From NCBI GenBank assembly GCA_037721215.1, contig JBBJNV010000008.1:1-64000 (forward strand): 64,000 nt of DNA. Reading direction: 5' to 3'. Of this stretch, positions 35,138-43,877 are shown in pieces. Positions within the stretch are counted from its first letter, which is position 1. Each line of letters begins with the position of its first letter. Under the pieces are notes generated by a model, which made no database searches, was not told the origin of the DNA, and was given only the letters and a program-made list of their open reading frames with translations. The DNA comes from Gemmatimonadaceae bacterium (GTDB lineage Bacteria; Gemmatimonadota; Gemmatimonadetes; Gemmatimonadales; Gemmatimonadaceae). The translations under genes and the position numbers were made by a program.

Positions 35138-37582
35138 TCAGAACTCCAATCGAAATCCAACGTTCGCAAGGACCGGCAGCATTGCGTCGGGATCGTTCAG
35201 CGTAATTGGAGCATTCGCCCCATCGACAACGAACTGGATCGATGGCCGCGGATTTTTCCGGTCGTATGCGTTCAGCACGTCCACAAAGATCGCGTAACGA
35301 CCCAGCGCGGTGGTCCAGGAGCGCTGCGCGCGCACGTCGAGCCGATGATACGGCCCAACCCTGTTGCCGTTTGGAGGGCCAAGTGTCCGAACCAGGGATA
35401 TGCTGTCGCCCGTCTCAGAAAACGTCACGGTGTAGATGGGAGTCGTATACGGCGAACCAGTGTGAACCTGCCACGCGGCACCGATATGCCAGCCTTGTCG
35501 CGTTGTGTACGATGCCCGAGCATGCACGCCGTGCGGCCGGTCGTATGGACTAGGTACAGTGTTACTCTCGACTCGATCTCTGCTACGCGACCAGGCGTAA
35601 CTTCCTCCCCAGGACAGCGCTCCTCCCGGGCGGGCGTCGATCGACATTTCGGTACCCACGACCCGCCGGTTCTCGGGCGCGGAGCGGATATTTCCGGCCG
35701 GGTCCAGTTCCGGGAAGGGCGACGGCCCGAGGCCCGAGTCGAGAAATCTGCCACGAACGCGCGAATATGTTCGCCGGTACAACTGGGTTCGCAGGATGTG
35801 TCCGCCGCGAAGGGTGTGCTCGACTTCGACACCCGCGTGAGCAGCACGGTCACCCTTTTCAAACGCCACCTGGCCGTCAGCGACGTCGAGTTCGTAGGGC
35901 CGCTGAAACTGCGCGACCCGGCCAAATGCCGCCCGCAATACGGTGTGCTTCGTTGCGGTGTGGGCGAGAAGAAGACTCGGGCTGAACGCCGCCTCATTGT
36001 TTTCCGGGATCCGTTGCACATCGTGGCGCGCACCTGCCTCAACTATGGTGGACTCGGCAATCCGCCACCGGCCGGTTGCGTACGTTGCCCAGGACCAAGC
36101 CTTCGGGTTCAATGAGACGCGCGGGGCTGGCAGCGAAACGGGGTCCGCGCCAAAGGCGCCGCGAAGGAGTGTGTAACGATACCGGCTCTCCGTTCGTGCG
36201 AGCTCCGCTCCCGCGCTCAGCGCGATGGCTGGCCGGAGGTTGACGCGCCAATCCTGTCTTGCGGCAAACGCCGCAGTATTGCGGTTGTCAGTCACTTGCG
36301 TGGGAGGCGAGAATCCATCGTCGCCAGCACTGACACCGTTGCGGCTGCGGTCAATACCCGCTACTGAAACAGTCTGCCGTACCTCGGCGCGTTCGCCGAT
36401 TCCTTTCCGGCTTGTAGCCCACAGGTACACATTTCCTGCCGACCCGCGGATCTGCGTATCTTCGGCGGGCTGGTAGTACAGTTGATCTCCAGCGACAAGC
36501 GCGTGTAATGCGACTGTGTCAGTGCCACGGGCAAAACGCGCCTTTGCGAGCACGTCGTAGTACCTCGCTCGCAGATCGCCAGTTGCGCCGCCGCGGCTAA
36601 GCGCGTACTCCGGAAATCCATAGCGCCCGACCATTGACCACGCGTTCCCCGTTCCAAGGCGCCCCGCTGCCCAGGCGCCCGCATCCAGAAGACTCGCCGC
36701 CGTCCCGCCGCTGAGATGGCCTGCATCCGGCTCGAGCGAGCGCATGTCGAGAACGCCCGCTATCCGGCCGCCATACTCCGCCCCGCGTACTCCGGTGGAG
36801 AGCCGGAGCGATTCCACTGCCCTCGCGTCGACGATGGAGATTGTTCCGCCAAATTCCTGCAGATGGTACGGTTGGATGAGTTCAACCCCGTCCAGTAGAA
36901 CGAGGATGTCGTCGCCCGTTCCTCCGCGGACCGTGAAGCGCGCGGTGAAATCGTCTGCCGTCACTCCGGGCAAACGTGACACCGCGCGCAACGCATCGTT
37001 GCCGATCTGCGGTGTGCCGAGCAGTTGTTCACGCGTGAAGACCGGGGGACGGCTGTCGCCCTGCAGAGACGAATACCGAGCGGCGACGACGACGACGTCC
37101 CTGAGCGGCACGGGCGCGGGGTTCATCACCAGTGCACCGATGCCACCCTGACTCTGCGTATGCAACGACGTTTCTGCGGCGCGCCGGCGGACGACAAGAC
37201 TCCTTGGCGGGATGAACACCACTTCGAGTCCAGGGGCCGCATTGCTTCGCTCGATCAGCGCGATGATCGCATCGGCGACGGTTATCCGTTTCGCGCGTAA
37301 CGTCACCGGACGGGCGAGCTCTTCGAGTGATGCGTCCCATACGAAGTCGAGCTCCGATCGTGGCACGGCCGCTCGTAATGCCTCGGCCAGTGGCATTGCC
37401 CGGATGTCGGCACTGATGGATAGGCGAAGAGCCGGAACAATCAATGCGGCATCGGCGAGGGACATCGGTGCCGACGGTTTTGCCTGTGCCAGCAGCTCGG
37501 TGCTGGCGAAGAATGCCGGGAACACGGCCGCAAGCAACAACACGCTGCACAAGTTGCCTCGCGTGCTGAGTCGAGTCATCAC
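35138..37582 (-). CDS. TonB-dependent receptor with STN signalling domain (FecA-like)
   Basis: 814 residues. A signal peptide ends LLA before QAK near residue 33. An STN domain follows (residues 50-110, LSISADIRAMPLAEALRAAV), then a plug (REQLLGTPQIGNDALRAVSR, GGTGDDILVLLDGVELI) and a beta-barrel ending in NVGFRLEF, the expected terminal aromatic. STN domains contact a FecR-type anti-sigma factor across the periplasm. The start overlaps the FecR stop by ATGA, and an ECF sigma gene lies further upstream, giving a complete cell-surface signalling trio. The ligand is unknown. Confidence 0.94.
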   Translation of the reverse strand: MMTRLSTRGNLCSVLLLAAVFPAFFASTELLAQAKPSAPMSLADAALIVPALRLSISADIRAMPLAEALRAAVPRSELDFVWDASLEELARPVTLRAKRITVADAIIALIERSNAAPGLEVVFIPPRSLVVRRRAAETSLHTQSQGGIGALVMNPAPVPLRDVVVVAARYSSLQGDSRPPVFTREQLLGTPQIGNDALRAVSRLPGVTADDFTARFTVRGGTGDDILVLLDGVELIQPYHLQEFGGTISIVDARAVESLRLSTGVRGAEYGGRIAGVLDMRSLEPDAGHLSGGTAASLLDAGAWAAGRLGTGNAWSMVGRYGFPEYALSRGGATGDLRARYYDVLAKARFARGTDTVALHALVAGDQLYYQPAEDTQIRGSAGNVYLWATSRKGIGERAEVRQTVSVAGIDRSRNGVSAGDDGFSPPTQVTDNRNTAAFAARQDWRVNLRPAIALSAGAELARTESRYRYTLLRGAFGADPVSLPAPRVSLNPKAWSWATYATGRWRIAESTIVEAGARHDVQRIPENNEAAFSPSLLLAHTATKHTVLRAAFGRVAQFQRPYELDVADGQVAFEKGDRAAHAGVEVEHTLRGGHILRTQLYRRTYSRVRGRFLDSGLGPSPFPELDPAGNIRSAPENRRVVGTEMSIDARPGGALSWGGSYAWSRSRDRVESNTVPSPYDRPHGVHARASYTTRQGWHIGAAWQVHTGSPYTTPIYTVTFSETGDSISLVRTLGPPNGNRVGPYHRLDVRAQRSWTTALGRYAIFVDVLNAYDRKNPRPSIQFVVDGANAPITLNDPDAMLPVLANVGFRLEF

Positions 37583-38667
37583 CGACTGACTGCCGGGCTG
37601 ATGATGACCAGCCGGCCGCGCTGTTCGAACCTGGCGCCGACTGCCTCACATAGTGCGCTGAGAATATCGGGCAGGCGTTGTCGCGCGAACGATGCGGTTA
37701 CCCGCCGGTCTGCGATTGACCGATCCGCGATTTCGATATCAACGTCATACCAGCGCGCGAGTTGTCGCGCGGCATCGCTGAGCGACACGCGCTCGAGCAC
37801 GAGCCGACCTTCAATCCACGCAGTGTGTGCGCTCAGGTCGCCGGAGCGTGTAATGGTGAACGAATCGGACACAACGCGCGCAACATCGCCACCACGGAGG
37901 ATTGCCTGTCGTGGCGGAACGCGCTTCGCGCCCGATCGCGGCGTTGCCGCCTCGAACGACACGCGCCCTTCGATTACTGCGATCTGCACAGATTCATCGT
38001 TGTCGTAGGCGCGGACAGAGAACGACGTGCCAAGCACTTCGGTAACCGTTCTGCCTGCCACGATGCGGAATGGTCGCTCGGCGCGGTGCATAACACGAAA
38101 GTATGCTTCCCCGCTCAGTTCCACCTCGCGAGGTCCGCTCGCGGTCACAAGGGTCGATGAATACTGGAGGCGGCTTGCCGGCCCAAGGATCACCCGGGTG
38201 CCGTCACCAAGCGTGACGCTCGAGCGTTGGCCGGCCAGAGTAACGAGTGTCCGGTCAGGCGCCGCAAACGAGTCGCGTATCGATCGTTGAAGCTGCGGCG
38301 CCACGGCAAAGATCAGCGCCGCTGCTGCCGCCAATCCGATGGACGAAAGCGCCAGTCGTCGGGTGTGCCCCGTGGCAGATTTCGTCCGATTCTTTTGACG
38401 GCCATCCCAGGGAAAACGCAGGCCGCGGCCAACACCGGCAACGGGCTGGCTATCCGGACGATGTTTCACCCGCGTCAGCGCTGCTTCAACATCCCACGCC
38501 GCGGGGTCGGGGGCGTCGGATGCGCTGCCTGACCGCTTCAGCGCAGCAAGGCCGGCCGTGGCGTCGGGCTCGGATTTCATCCAGCGGCTGACCTGGGCCA
38601 CGTCCTCCGCCGAGGCCTCCTCAACCAGGTAAGCATCAAGTTTATTCCAGCGAACCCGGCTATCCAT
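37579..38667 (-). CDS. FecR-family anti-sigma/sigma regulator
   Basis: 362 residues. The N-terminal cytoplasmic part (DAYLVEEASAEDVAQVSRWM) is followed by one membrane helix at about 105-122. A periplasmic FecR domain comes next, with TLAGQRSSVTLGDGTRVILG and TEVLGTSFSVRAYDND, and a C-terminal DUF4974-like domain (LARWYDVDIEIADRSIADRR). The protein holds or activates the ECF sigma factor according to the state of the receptor STN domain. It is coupled to the receptor gene by an ATGA overlap and lies 102 bases downstream of the sigma gene. Confidence 0.94.
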   Translation of the reverse strand: MDSRVRWNKLDAYLVEEASAEDVAQVSRWMKSEPDATAGLAALKRSGSASDAPDPAAWDVEAALTRVKHRPDSQPVAGVGRGLRFPWDGRQKNRTKSATGHTRRLALSSIGLAAAAALIFAVAPQLQRSIRDSFAAPDRTLVTLAGQRSSVTLGDGTRVILGPASRLQYSSTLVTASGPREVELSGEAYFRVMHRAERPFRIVAGRTVTEVLGTSFSVRAYDNDESVQIAVIEGRVSFEAATPRSGAKRVPPRQAILRGGDVARVVSDSFTITRSGDLSAHTAWIEGRLVLERVSLSDAARQLARWYDVDIEIADRSIADRRVTASFARQRLPDILSALCEAVGARFEQRGRLVIISPAVSR

Positions 38668-38769
38668 CCCGACCTCCCTCTGTGTGGTTCAATACCACGG
38701 ATTCGTCATGTGCCGTCGCTGCGTTCACCTGAACGGCTTCTGCGCTTTCAGCAGCGAGCGGCACAACTC

Positions 38770-39330
38770 TCATTCGACGGCGCGCAACCACGAGAGTTCT
38801 CCTCGAAGTTTGTTCCATGCGCGCCCCAGCAGGTGCTCCACTCCCTTCACCGAAATCCCCATTGTTTGAGCGATCTCTGCATAACTCATCTGCTGTTGAT
38901 ACCGCAGTGTGACTGCAAGCCGGCCGCGTTCAGGAAGTGTAGCGACCGCGTCGCGCACCGCGTTTTCGGTCTCAAAGGCATCCAGCAGTGTGTCTGTTGC
39001 GGGCGGATCATCGATTTCAAGCGCTGCTTCGGCGGCCAGGATCGCAGCCCCCCGGTTCTCGAGGATCCCGCGATTTACACCGCGAAGTGCACGGTTTCGA
39101 ACGGCGCCGAACAGGTATGCGCGGACGCTCCCGTCGACCTGCCAGGTGTCACGACGCTGCCACAGCGACGCAAACACATCCTGCACGATTTCCTCCGCGA
39201 GCTCAGTGGAGTGTACGTAGCCGTACGCAAACGTGCAGAGATTCCCGTAGTTCGAGCGGAACAGCGTGTCGAACGTTGCCTCGTCGGCCGACCCGGCCTG
39301 GAGATCCTGCTTTCGCGGGATCTCCAGCAT
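38770..39330 (-). CDS. ECF sigma factor of a FecI-like trio
   Basis: The ATG at 39330 gives 186 residues, a normal ECF length. A GTG at 39360 lies just after the previous gene's stop and is possible. The sigma-2 region contains FRSNYGNLCTFAYGYV and AEEIVQDVFASLWQRRD. The sigma-4 region contains LPERGRLAVTLRYQQQMSYA and EIAQTMGISVKGVEHLLGRA. With FecR and the STN-receptor downstream it forms a surface-signalling system. A 13-bp hairpin begins directly after the ATG and may affect translation. Confidence 0.92.
   Translation of the reverse strand: MLEIPRKQDLQAGSADEATFDTLFRSNYGNLCTFAYGYVHSTELAEEIVQDVFASLWQRRDTWQVDGSVRAYLFGAVRNRALRGVNRGILENRGAAILAAEAALEIDDPPATDTLLDAFETENAVRDAVATLPERGRLAVTLRYQQQMSYAEIAQTMGISVKGVEHLLGRAWNKLRGELSWLRAVE
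39298..39327 (-). promoter_or_regulatory. Hairpin with GAAA tetraloop covering codons 2-11 of the ECF sigma gene
   Basis: On the minus strand CTGGAGATCC pairs perfectly with GGATCTCCAG. The helix continues after one C/A mismatch through GC pairs to a GAAA loop, which belongs to the stable GNRA class. It starts directly after the proposed ATG at 39330-39328, so the RNA structure would sit at the ribosome initiation region. There is no T tract, so it is not an intrinsic terminator. Its regulatory role is inferred. Confidence 0.5.
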
Positions 39331-39364
39331 GGCGGGTGGGAGAGCCGCAGGCTCGCTCACATCG

Positions 39365-40003
39365 TCATCTGGACTCGTTGACCGCAATTCCGCAGAAAGT
39401 ACCGCGAACCTCGTCCCGGCTGGTTGTGATCGAAGTGAGCACCGTAAGATCGAGTGCGCATTCGCCGCTGCGGCCGGCATTCCGCCACGCTACTGTCCCG
39501 CGCATCGACAACTCTACCGGCTCCTGCGGAACGCCGCCAACAAAGCGGAGGGAGGACTTCAGCTGGATGTTCGGCGCGCCGGAAATGTCGAACGTGCCCG
39601 TTGCCCCGGTGTCGATCCTGCAATTGCGGTGCGTAATCAGCGCAGAGATTTCGAGGGAATTGAGCCCCACGTCGTCAAGCAATCCCGTGGCGGTACCAGA
39701 GAGTGACACGCTACCGCTTTGCGAATCGCAGATTTCCGTGGCAGTCAGTGGAATCGCGAACGGTTGGGGTACGGCGCCGGAGCTGGTAGAAGCGACCCGG
39801 GTCATCCGTTGCACCTGTTCACTTGTGACAGGCAGTGAGCCTGCCGCGCCGAGGATCTCGAGCGTTTGCTCTTCGATCGCCTGAAGAAGGGCGATGGACT
39901 CGGCGCGTGTCAATGTATCGACGACGGGAGCGACGGGTTCACTTCCACAGGCGGTTAGAGCGACCGCGGCGAGCACCGATAGTACAGCAATGTTCTTCTT
40001 CAC
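39365..40003 (-). CDS. Hypothetical lipoprotein
   Basis: The 212-residue protein has a clear lipoprotein signal, with positively charged MKKN at the start and lipobox LTAC near residue 19. The mature part is beta-rich (SVSLSGTATGLLDDVGLNSL, TGTFDISGAPNIQLKSSLRF) with four cysteines that could form disulfides. I do not recognise a family. It lies directly upstream of the FecI-like sigma gene on the same strand, ending 34 bases before it, so it may be co-transcribed with the signalling trio. Confidence 0.7.
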   Translation of the reverse strand: MKKNIAVLSVLAAVALTACGSEPVAPVVDTLTRAESIALLQAIEEQTLEILGAAGSLPVTSEQVQRMTRVASTSSGAVPQPFAIPLTATEICDSQSGSVSLSGTATGLLDDVGLNSLEISALITHRNCRIDTGATGTFDISGAPNIQLKSSLRFVGGVPQEPVELSMRGTVAWRNAGRSGECALDLTVLTSITTSRDEVRGTFCGIAVNESR

Positions 40004-40254
40004 TGGAATACTCCGTTTATCAGAAGCGGCTGATGAGTCACAGCTCGCATGAACCGATGCGGGTCACTACATCTATATCTCCCGAGCGGCAGAATACCCC
40101 ACGTCGGGCAGATAGACATAATTGGGGGACACCCCGTGCGGTGCAGACACCCCTGGATGGCGAATAGTAGTGAAGGAGCCAGGAGATATCCTGTTCCGTC
40201 CGATGCGACGTTCAGCCAGGACCGTATGCCTGGAGTGCCGCACCTTTGCGACGG

Positions 40255-40662
40255 TCAGGTAGGCGCTGGGTCCAGTGGGGGCAACCGGAGTTTCGATGCC
40301 TTCCACCGATAGTAGAATGCCAATGACACACCATATACGGTCCCGGTGACAACCGCTCGGACCAGGACGTTCGTCAACCCAAAGCTTTCGGCACGCCAGA
40401 ACAACAACCACATCACCAGTCCCCAGACGACTGCGAACCCTATACCGATGCCGACAGCCAGTGCAGCAAAGGGTTGATACAGAGGCGGACGAACGCGGAG
40501 CCCGGCTCGCCATGCCAGCCGGTACATCGGTGGTGCAGACGTGTAGGTTCTCACACCCTGGACGCGGAGTTCCTCGGTAATGGCCAGCATGCGCTCACGG
40601 TAAGCGTCGGTCAAACGTGCCTCCTGAATGCCCAGCGCGATTGCGTTCTCCTGCGAGGGCAT
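40255..40662 (-). CDS. Small membrane protein, DUF6404-like
   Basis: The ATG at 40662 gives 135 residues. An N-terminal helix-rich region (IQEARLTDAYRERMLAITEE) is followed by MYRLAWRAGLRVRPPLYQP and then two membrane helices separated by a short loop (LAVGIGIGFAVVWGLVMWLL; VVTGTVYGVSLAFYYRWK). The pattern of a cytoplasmic helix, W-R-x-G-x-x-x-P-P and two helices resembles DUF6404 proteins, of unknown function. That assignment is from memory of the motif and should be tested. No operon partner is evident. Confidence 0.6.
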   Translation of the reverse strand: MPSQENAIALGIQEARLTDAYRERMLAITEELRVQGVRTYTSAPPMYRLAWRAGLRVRPPLYQPFAALAVGIGIGFAVVWGLVMWLLFWRAESFGLTNVLVRAVVTGTVYGVSLAFYYRWKASKLRLPPLDPAPT

Positions 40663-41075
40663 CGCACAAAATGCGCGCGCAGCGCCATTCCGAATAGCCC
40701 TCGGCAGCAACGGCCAGTTGGGCTGTCGTTGCCGCGAGAGTCGAACCGGCTACGGCGTTGTTTCCTGCGGCCGGGGAACTCAATGGATCGGTACCAGGCA
40801 TCAGAGTGGGAAGCGAGGCCTGCTCGAAAACATTCACGGAAAATCTTCTTGCTTGTGTTCCGCTTCCGGCAGGCGTAGATAGAAGCACTCCCACCTTATT
40901 GGCAGAAGCGCAGATCGCACACGGAGTTCGCCGAACGCCGAGATCTCACTTAGGCCAGCCTCATAGATGAAAGAGGTCGAAGATGCACGCATGAAGCGGT
41001 GGATCGCTGGAGTGCCGAAACTTTATTCATCCCTTTTATCAGGATCGAAATGCGCTAGGCGCCCGCTGGCGTCTC
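40663..41075. other. Stretch without a supported gene
   Basis: I find no reading frame with convincing protein character on either strand in these 413 bases. A 99-codon minus-strand frame at 40595-40894 overlaps the small membrane protein gene in another frame and has no recognisable features. No tRNA, strong terminator or repeat stands out by eye. Confidence 0.5.
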
Positions 41076-41360
41076 GTGCTCGACCGGCCGGCCCGTGACC
41101 GAACCGCAGACGGACGGATTGTCGAGACATCTGAACGCTACATCAGCCAAGTTCGTGCTACAAACAAGCCCGCCTCCCGCACATGGGTAGCTGAATTGGT
41201 ACAGCCCGCGGAGATTGCAGTCACCTTTGTCCCGCAGGCCCGCGTCGGTGAGCAAATGGCCGATTATCTCGCGCGCCAGAAGGCTGAGATGCGAGTATTG
41301 CGTGCGATCCGCAGGGTTGATGTACCGATCAGTTTTGCCGCTTCGGTAATCGAGCGATGA
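41076..41360 (+). CDS. Possible small protein, unknown
   Basis: This GTG-started frame of 94 codons ends in an ATGA overlap with an ATG of the next frame at 41357. The sequence (RIVETSERYISQVRATNKPA, VGEQMADYLARQKAEMRVLR) looks like a soluble, partly helical protein, and many codons end in C or G as in neighbouring genes. An antisense frame at 41055-41366 competes for the same DNA. No family is recognised, so this is tentative. Confidence 0.3.
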   Translation: MLDRPARDRTADGRIVETSERYISQVRATNKPASRTWVAELVQPAEIAVTFVPQARVGEQMADYLARQKAEMRVLRAIRRVDVPISFAASVIER

Positions 41361-41443
41361 GAACACGATACGGCCTCGCCATGGATGCGCTGTTACTGAG
41401 CACCCGGCCGAAGCCGCCGGGTGTTCGCATAAGGGTTGTCCGC

Positions 41444-41965
41444 ATGTTCGCCGCTACGGCGGGCTCGTTGTGCCTGTTCGCGGGCGTCGCCGTCGCGCAG
41501 GATCATCCATCTTTCGACCCGCTCGGATTGCCGGTTCTACCCACGCCGCTGATGTGTCAGAACTTTCCTGCGGACACTGCCGAGGCCCGCGTCGGCCTCG
41601 CTGTCACGATTGTCATGACGCACGGGGAACCCGGCGTGTTTATTCGCAATATCGCTGCTGGTTACGATTCCGCCGGCCGGCCGTTGGCGCTTCAGGTGGC
41701 GGCGGAAAGGAAGACTCAGGACGACACGTCTTATATTTTTGCGGTTCGCTTCGGCCCGGATTCCAGCGTGCACGGGACCCGGGCGGTTGCTACGAACATG
41801 TTAGGCGATGGCTCCGCCGCGGCAGACAGCGCAGCAGGCGAGCCTCGAATTCTAGTGCCGCCGTCGGCAATTTCTGAGGAAGAAGGCAAGCAAGCACGCC
41901 ACCTCGCCCTTTGGGTGTGGGACAGGCGCTGCAAGGGACAGCCGCCCGTCAAGAAGTCCCAGTAA
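41444..41965 (+). CDS. Hypothetical exported protein
   Basis: I favour the ATG at 41444, preceded by AAGGG, which places a signal peptide (FAATAGSLCLFAGVAVA before QDH) at the N-terminus of a 173-residue protein. An in-frame ATG at 41357 would add 29 residues. The mature part has a beta-rich core (TAEARVGLAVTIVMTHGEPG, PLALQVAAERKTQDDTSYIF) and two cysteines. Its tail is Ser/Ala-rich and ends CKGQPPVKKSQ. No known family is recognised. A frameshifted small membrane-protein gene follows 23 bases later. Confidence 0.6.
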   Translation: MFAATAGSLCLFAGVAVAQDHPSFDPLGLPVLPTPLMCQNFPADTAEARVGLAVTIVMTHGEPGVFIRNIAAGYDSAGRPLALQVAAERKTQDDTSYIFAVRFGPDSSVHGTRAVATNMLGDGSAAADSAAGEPRILVPPSAISEEEGKQARHLALWVWDRRCKGQPPVKKSQ

Positions 41966-41988
41966 CCTACGCGGAGCGTGTCTACGTT

Positions 41989-42446
41989 ATGACGCAGCAC
42001 CATCTGGCCCGGCCACGAATCTTCGGCGCGCTACTCGAGTCGTTTGAACGGGACGAACAGGGGCGGCATCATCCCAGTCCGATGTCGGTGGCTGGCGAGT
42101 TTGTATTGCTCGTTCTGGTGCTTGGCCCGCTAATGCTGTTGACCCTGCCGCTATGGCTGGGCGCCTACTACATGCTGGTCGTAGCGTGCATCTGTGCCTT
42201 TTGGTGGCTGGACCGAGGATTCGTGGTGCGCATTGGCTACGGCGTGGGCCTTTTGGGACACTTTCGCTGTCGGCCTACATTGACCAGTTCCGCCATCCCG
42301 AAGTGCACGTTTCGGAACCGCTACGGATCAAATGGTTTGCTATGCTGGCCACAGCGTCATTTGGTGTCGTGATTGCACGGCGCATACGGCGGATGAGCCG
42401 GGACCGCCGGCCTTTGGGAAGCGATTACGGCGCCCGCCGAAGCTGA
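41989..42446 (+). pseudogene. Small membrane protein gene with apparent frameshift near 42250-42258
   Basis: The first frame starts at the ATG at 41989 and encodes about 90 sensible residues, including two membrane helices (EFVLLVLVLGPLMLLTLPLW; YYMLVVACICAFWWLDRGF). Around the tract CCTTTTGGG (42249-42257) the convincing sequence moves to another frame: LSLSAYIDQFRHPEVHVSEP, then IKWFAMLATASFGVVIARRI and a basic tail ending at 42446. Joined, this gives a protein of about 152 residues with three membrane helices. One missing base in the T or G run would explain it. It may be a sequencing error, a true mutation or, less likely, programmed slippage. Confidence 0.55.
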
Positions 42447-42601
42447 TCCAGAGCGCGCGCGTCGGCGATCATCGATCCGCAGCTTGGAATACGTGGCGGA
42501 CCTGAATGGGGTCGCCTACGTAAACCGCCTTGACGAAGTGAAGGTTGTCAATTGTCATGCACCAAAATGGCCACGTGTGATGTAACTCGAGGGGGCCGCT
42601 C

Positions 42602-43795
42602 CTATTGCACGGCGTTGATCATGTCGAAAATCGGCAGGTACATGGCGACCACCATTCCGCCGACCACGATGCCAAGAAACACGATCATCACCGGCTCGAG
42701 CAGCGACAGCAGATTGCTCACCGCGGCGTCGACTTCCTCGTCGTAGAAATCAGCGATCTTGGCGAGCATCTCGTCGAGCCCGCCCGTTTGCTCACCCACC
42801 GCTATCATCGAGATGACCATTGGTGGGAACACGCCAGATTTCTTGAGCGGCGCCGAGATGGTATCTCCGCCGGCAATCGACGCACGCGACTCCATAATCG
42901 CATCCTGGACCACGCGGTTGCCGGCGGTCTTGGCGGTGATCTCCAGACCGTCGAGGATGCTTACGCCGGAACTGATAAGCGTACCGAGCGTCCGCGTGAA
43001 TCGCGACACCGCAGACTTTCGCAGCACGTCGCCAAGCACGGGAACTCGAAGCAGAAACTTGTCGATCTTGAGCTTGCCGTTCGATGTCGCGCGGTAGCGC
43101 TTGAACATGAACACCGCTGCGGCGACAACCCCAAGCACGACAAACCAGTAACTCTTCAGGAACCGCGACGCTCCCATCACAACCCGCGTCGGCAATGGCA
43201 GTGCAAGACCCGCTGAGCTGAACAGGTTTTCGAATACCGGGATGACGAATATCAGAAGCACCGTGATCGCCATGCCCGCAACCGACATGATCACTCCAGG
43301 ATAAATCATCGCGCTCTTAACCTTTCTGATGAGCGCGTCATTCTTTTCCATGAAGGTCGCGAGACGCATCAGGATGGTGTCGAGAATACCACCGGCCTCG
43401 CCCGCGGCGACCATGTTCACGTAGAGGCCGCTGAACGCCTGAGGATGTTTGCCAAGCGCGTCGGCAACGGTGTTGCCCGACTCCACGTCGAACACAACCT
43501 TGCGGGTGATGTCGGACAACGTTTTATTCTGGCTCTGCTCGGCCAGAATCGTCAATGCCTGGACGAGTGGAAGACCCGCGTTGATCATTGTGCTGAACTG
43601 CCGCGTAAAGATGACGATATCGCGCATCTTGATGTGGCCACGCTTGGGCTTCTTCGGTGTCGCCTCGTCTATCTTCACGACATTGAGCCGCTGCCGCCTG
43701 AGCTGAGCGACCACGTCGTCGCGCGACGCCGCCTCCAGAGTGGCGGTGCGAATGTCGCCCGAAAACGAGCGGGCAGTATATGTAAACGTCGTCAT
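42602..43795 (-). CDS. pilC: PilC/GspF-type inner-membrane platform protein of type IV pili
   Basis: 397 residues with two repeated GspF domains and about three membrane helices. The start FTYTARSFSGDIRTATLEA is typical, followed by IVIFTRQFSTMINAGLPLVQ (first repeat), SRFTRTLGTLISSGVSILDG (second repeat) and the C-terminal LLEPVMIVFLGIVVGGMVVA. The protein anchors the pilus motor ATPases in the inner membrane. It lies 82 bases downstream of pilT on the same strand and has GGAG before its ATG. No pilB, pilus subunit or secretin gene is in the window. Confidence 0.95.
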   Translation of the reverse strand: MTTFTYTARSFSGDIRTATLEAASRDDVVAQLRRQRLNVVKIDEATPKKPKRGHIKMRDIVIFTRQFSTMINAGLPLVQALTILAEQSQNKTLSDITRKVVFDVESGNTVADALGKHPQAFSGLYVNMVAAGEAGGILDTILMRLATFMEKNDALIRKVKSAMIYPGVIMSVAGMAITVLLIFVIPVFENLFSSAGLALPLPTRVVMGASRFLKSYWFVVLGVVAAAVFMFKRYRATSNGKLKIDKFLLRVPVLGDVLRKSAVSRFTRTLGTLISSGVSILDGLEITAKTAGNRVVQDAIMESRASIAGGDTISAPLKKSGVFPPMVISMIAVGEQTGGLDEMLAKIADFYDEEVDAAVSNLLSLLEPVMIVFLGIVVGGMVVAMYLPIFDMINAVQ

Positions 43796-43877
43796 TACCA
43801 GATCTCCATTACGTCAGTATGGCGAACATCCGGTGGCGCGGTCCACGAGAACCCGCCAGCCGGAAATGCGTGCAGCT

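Noticed and set aside
40595-40894. 99-codon minus-strand frame
   Set aside because: It overlaps the small membrane protein gene in another frame and has no recognisable features.
42249-42257. CCTTTTGGG as a programmed frameshift site
   Set aside because: It does not match a canonical X-XXY-YYZ heptamer in the reading frame, and a one-base error or mutation is the simpler explanation.
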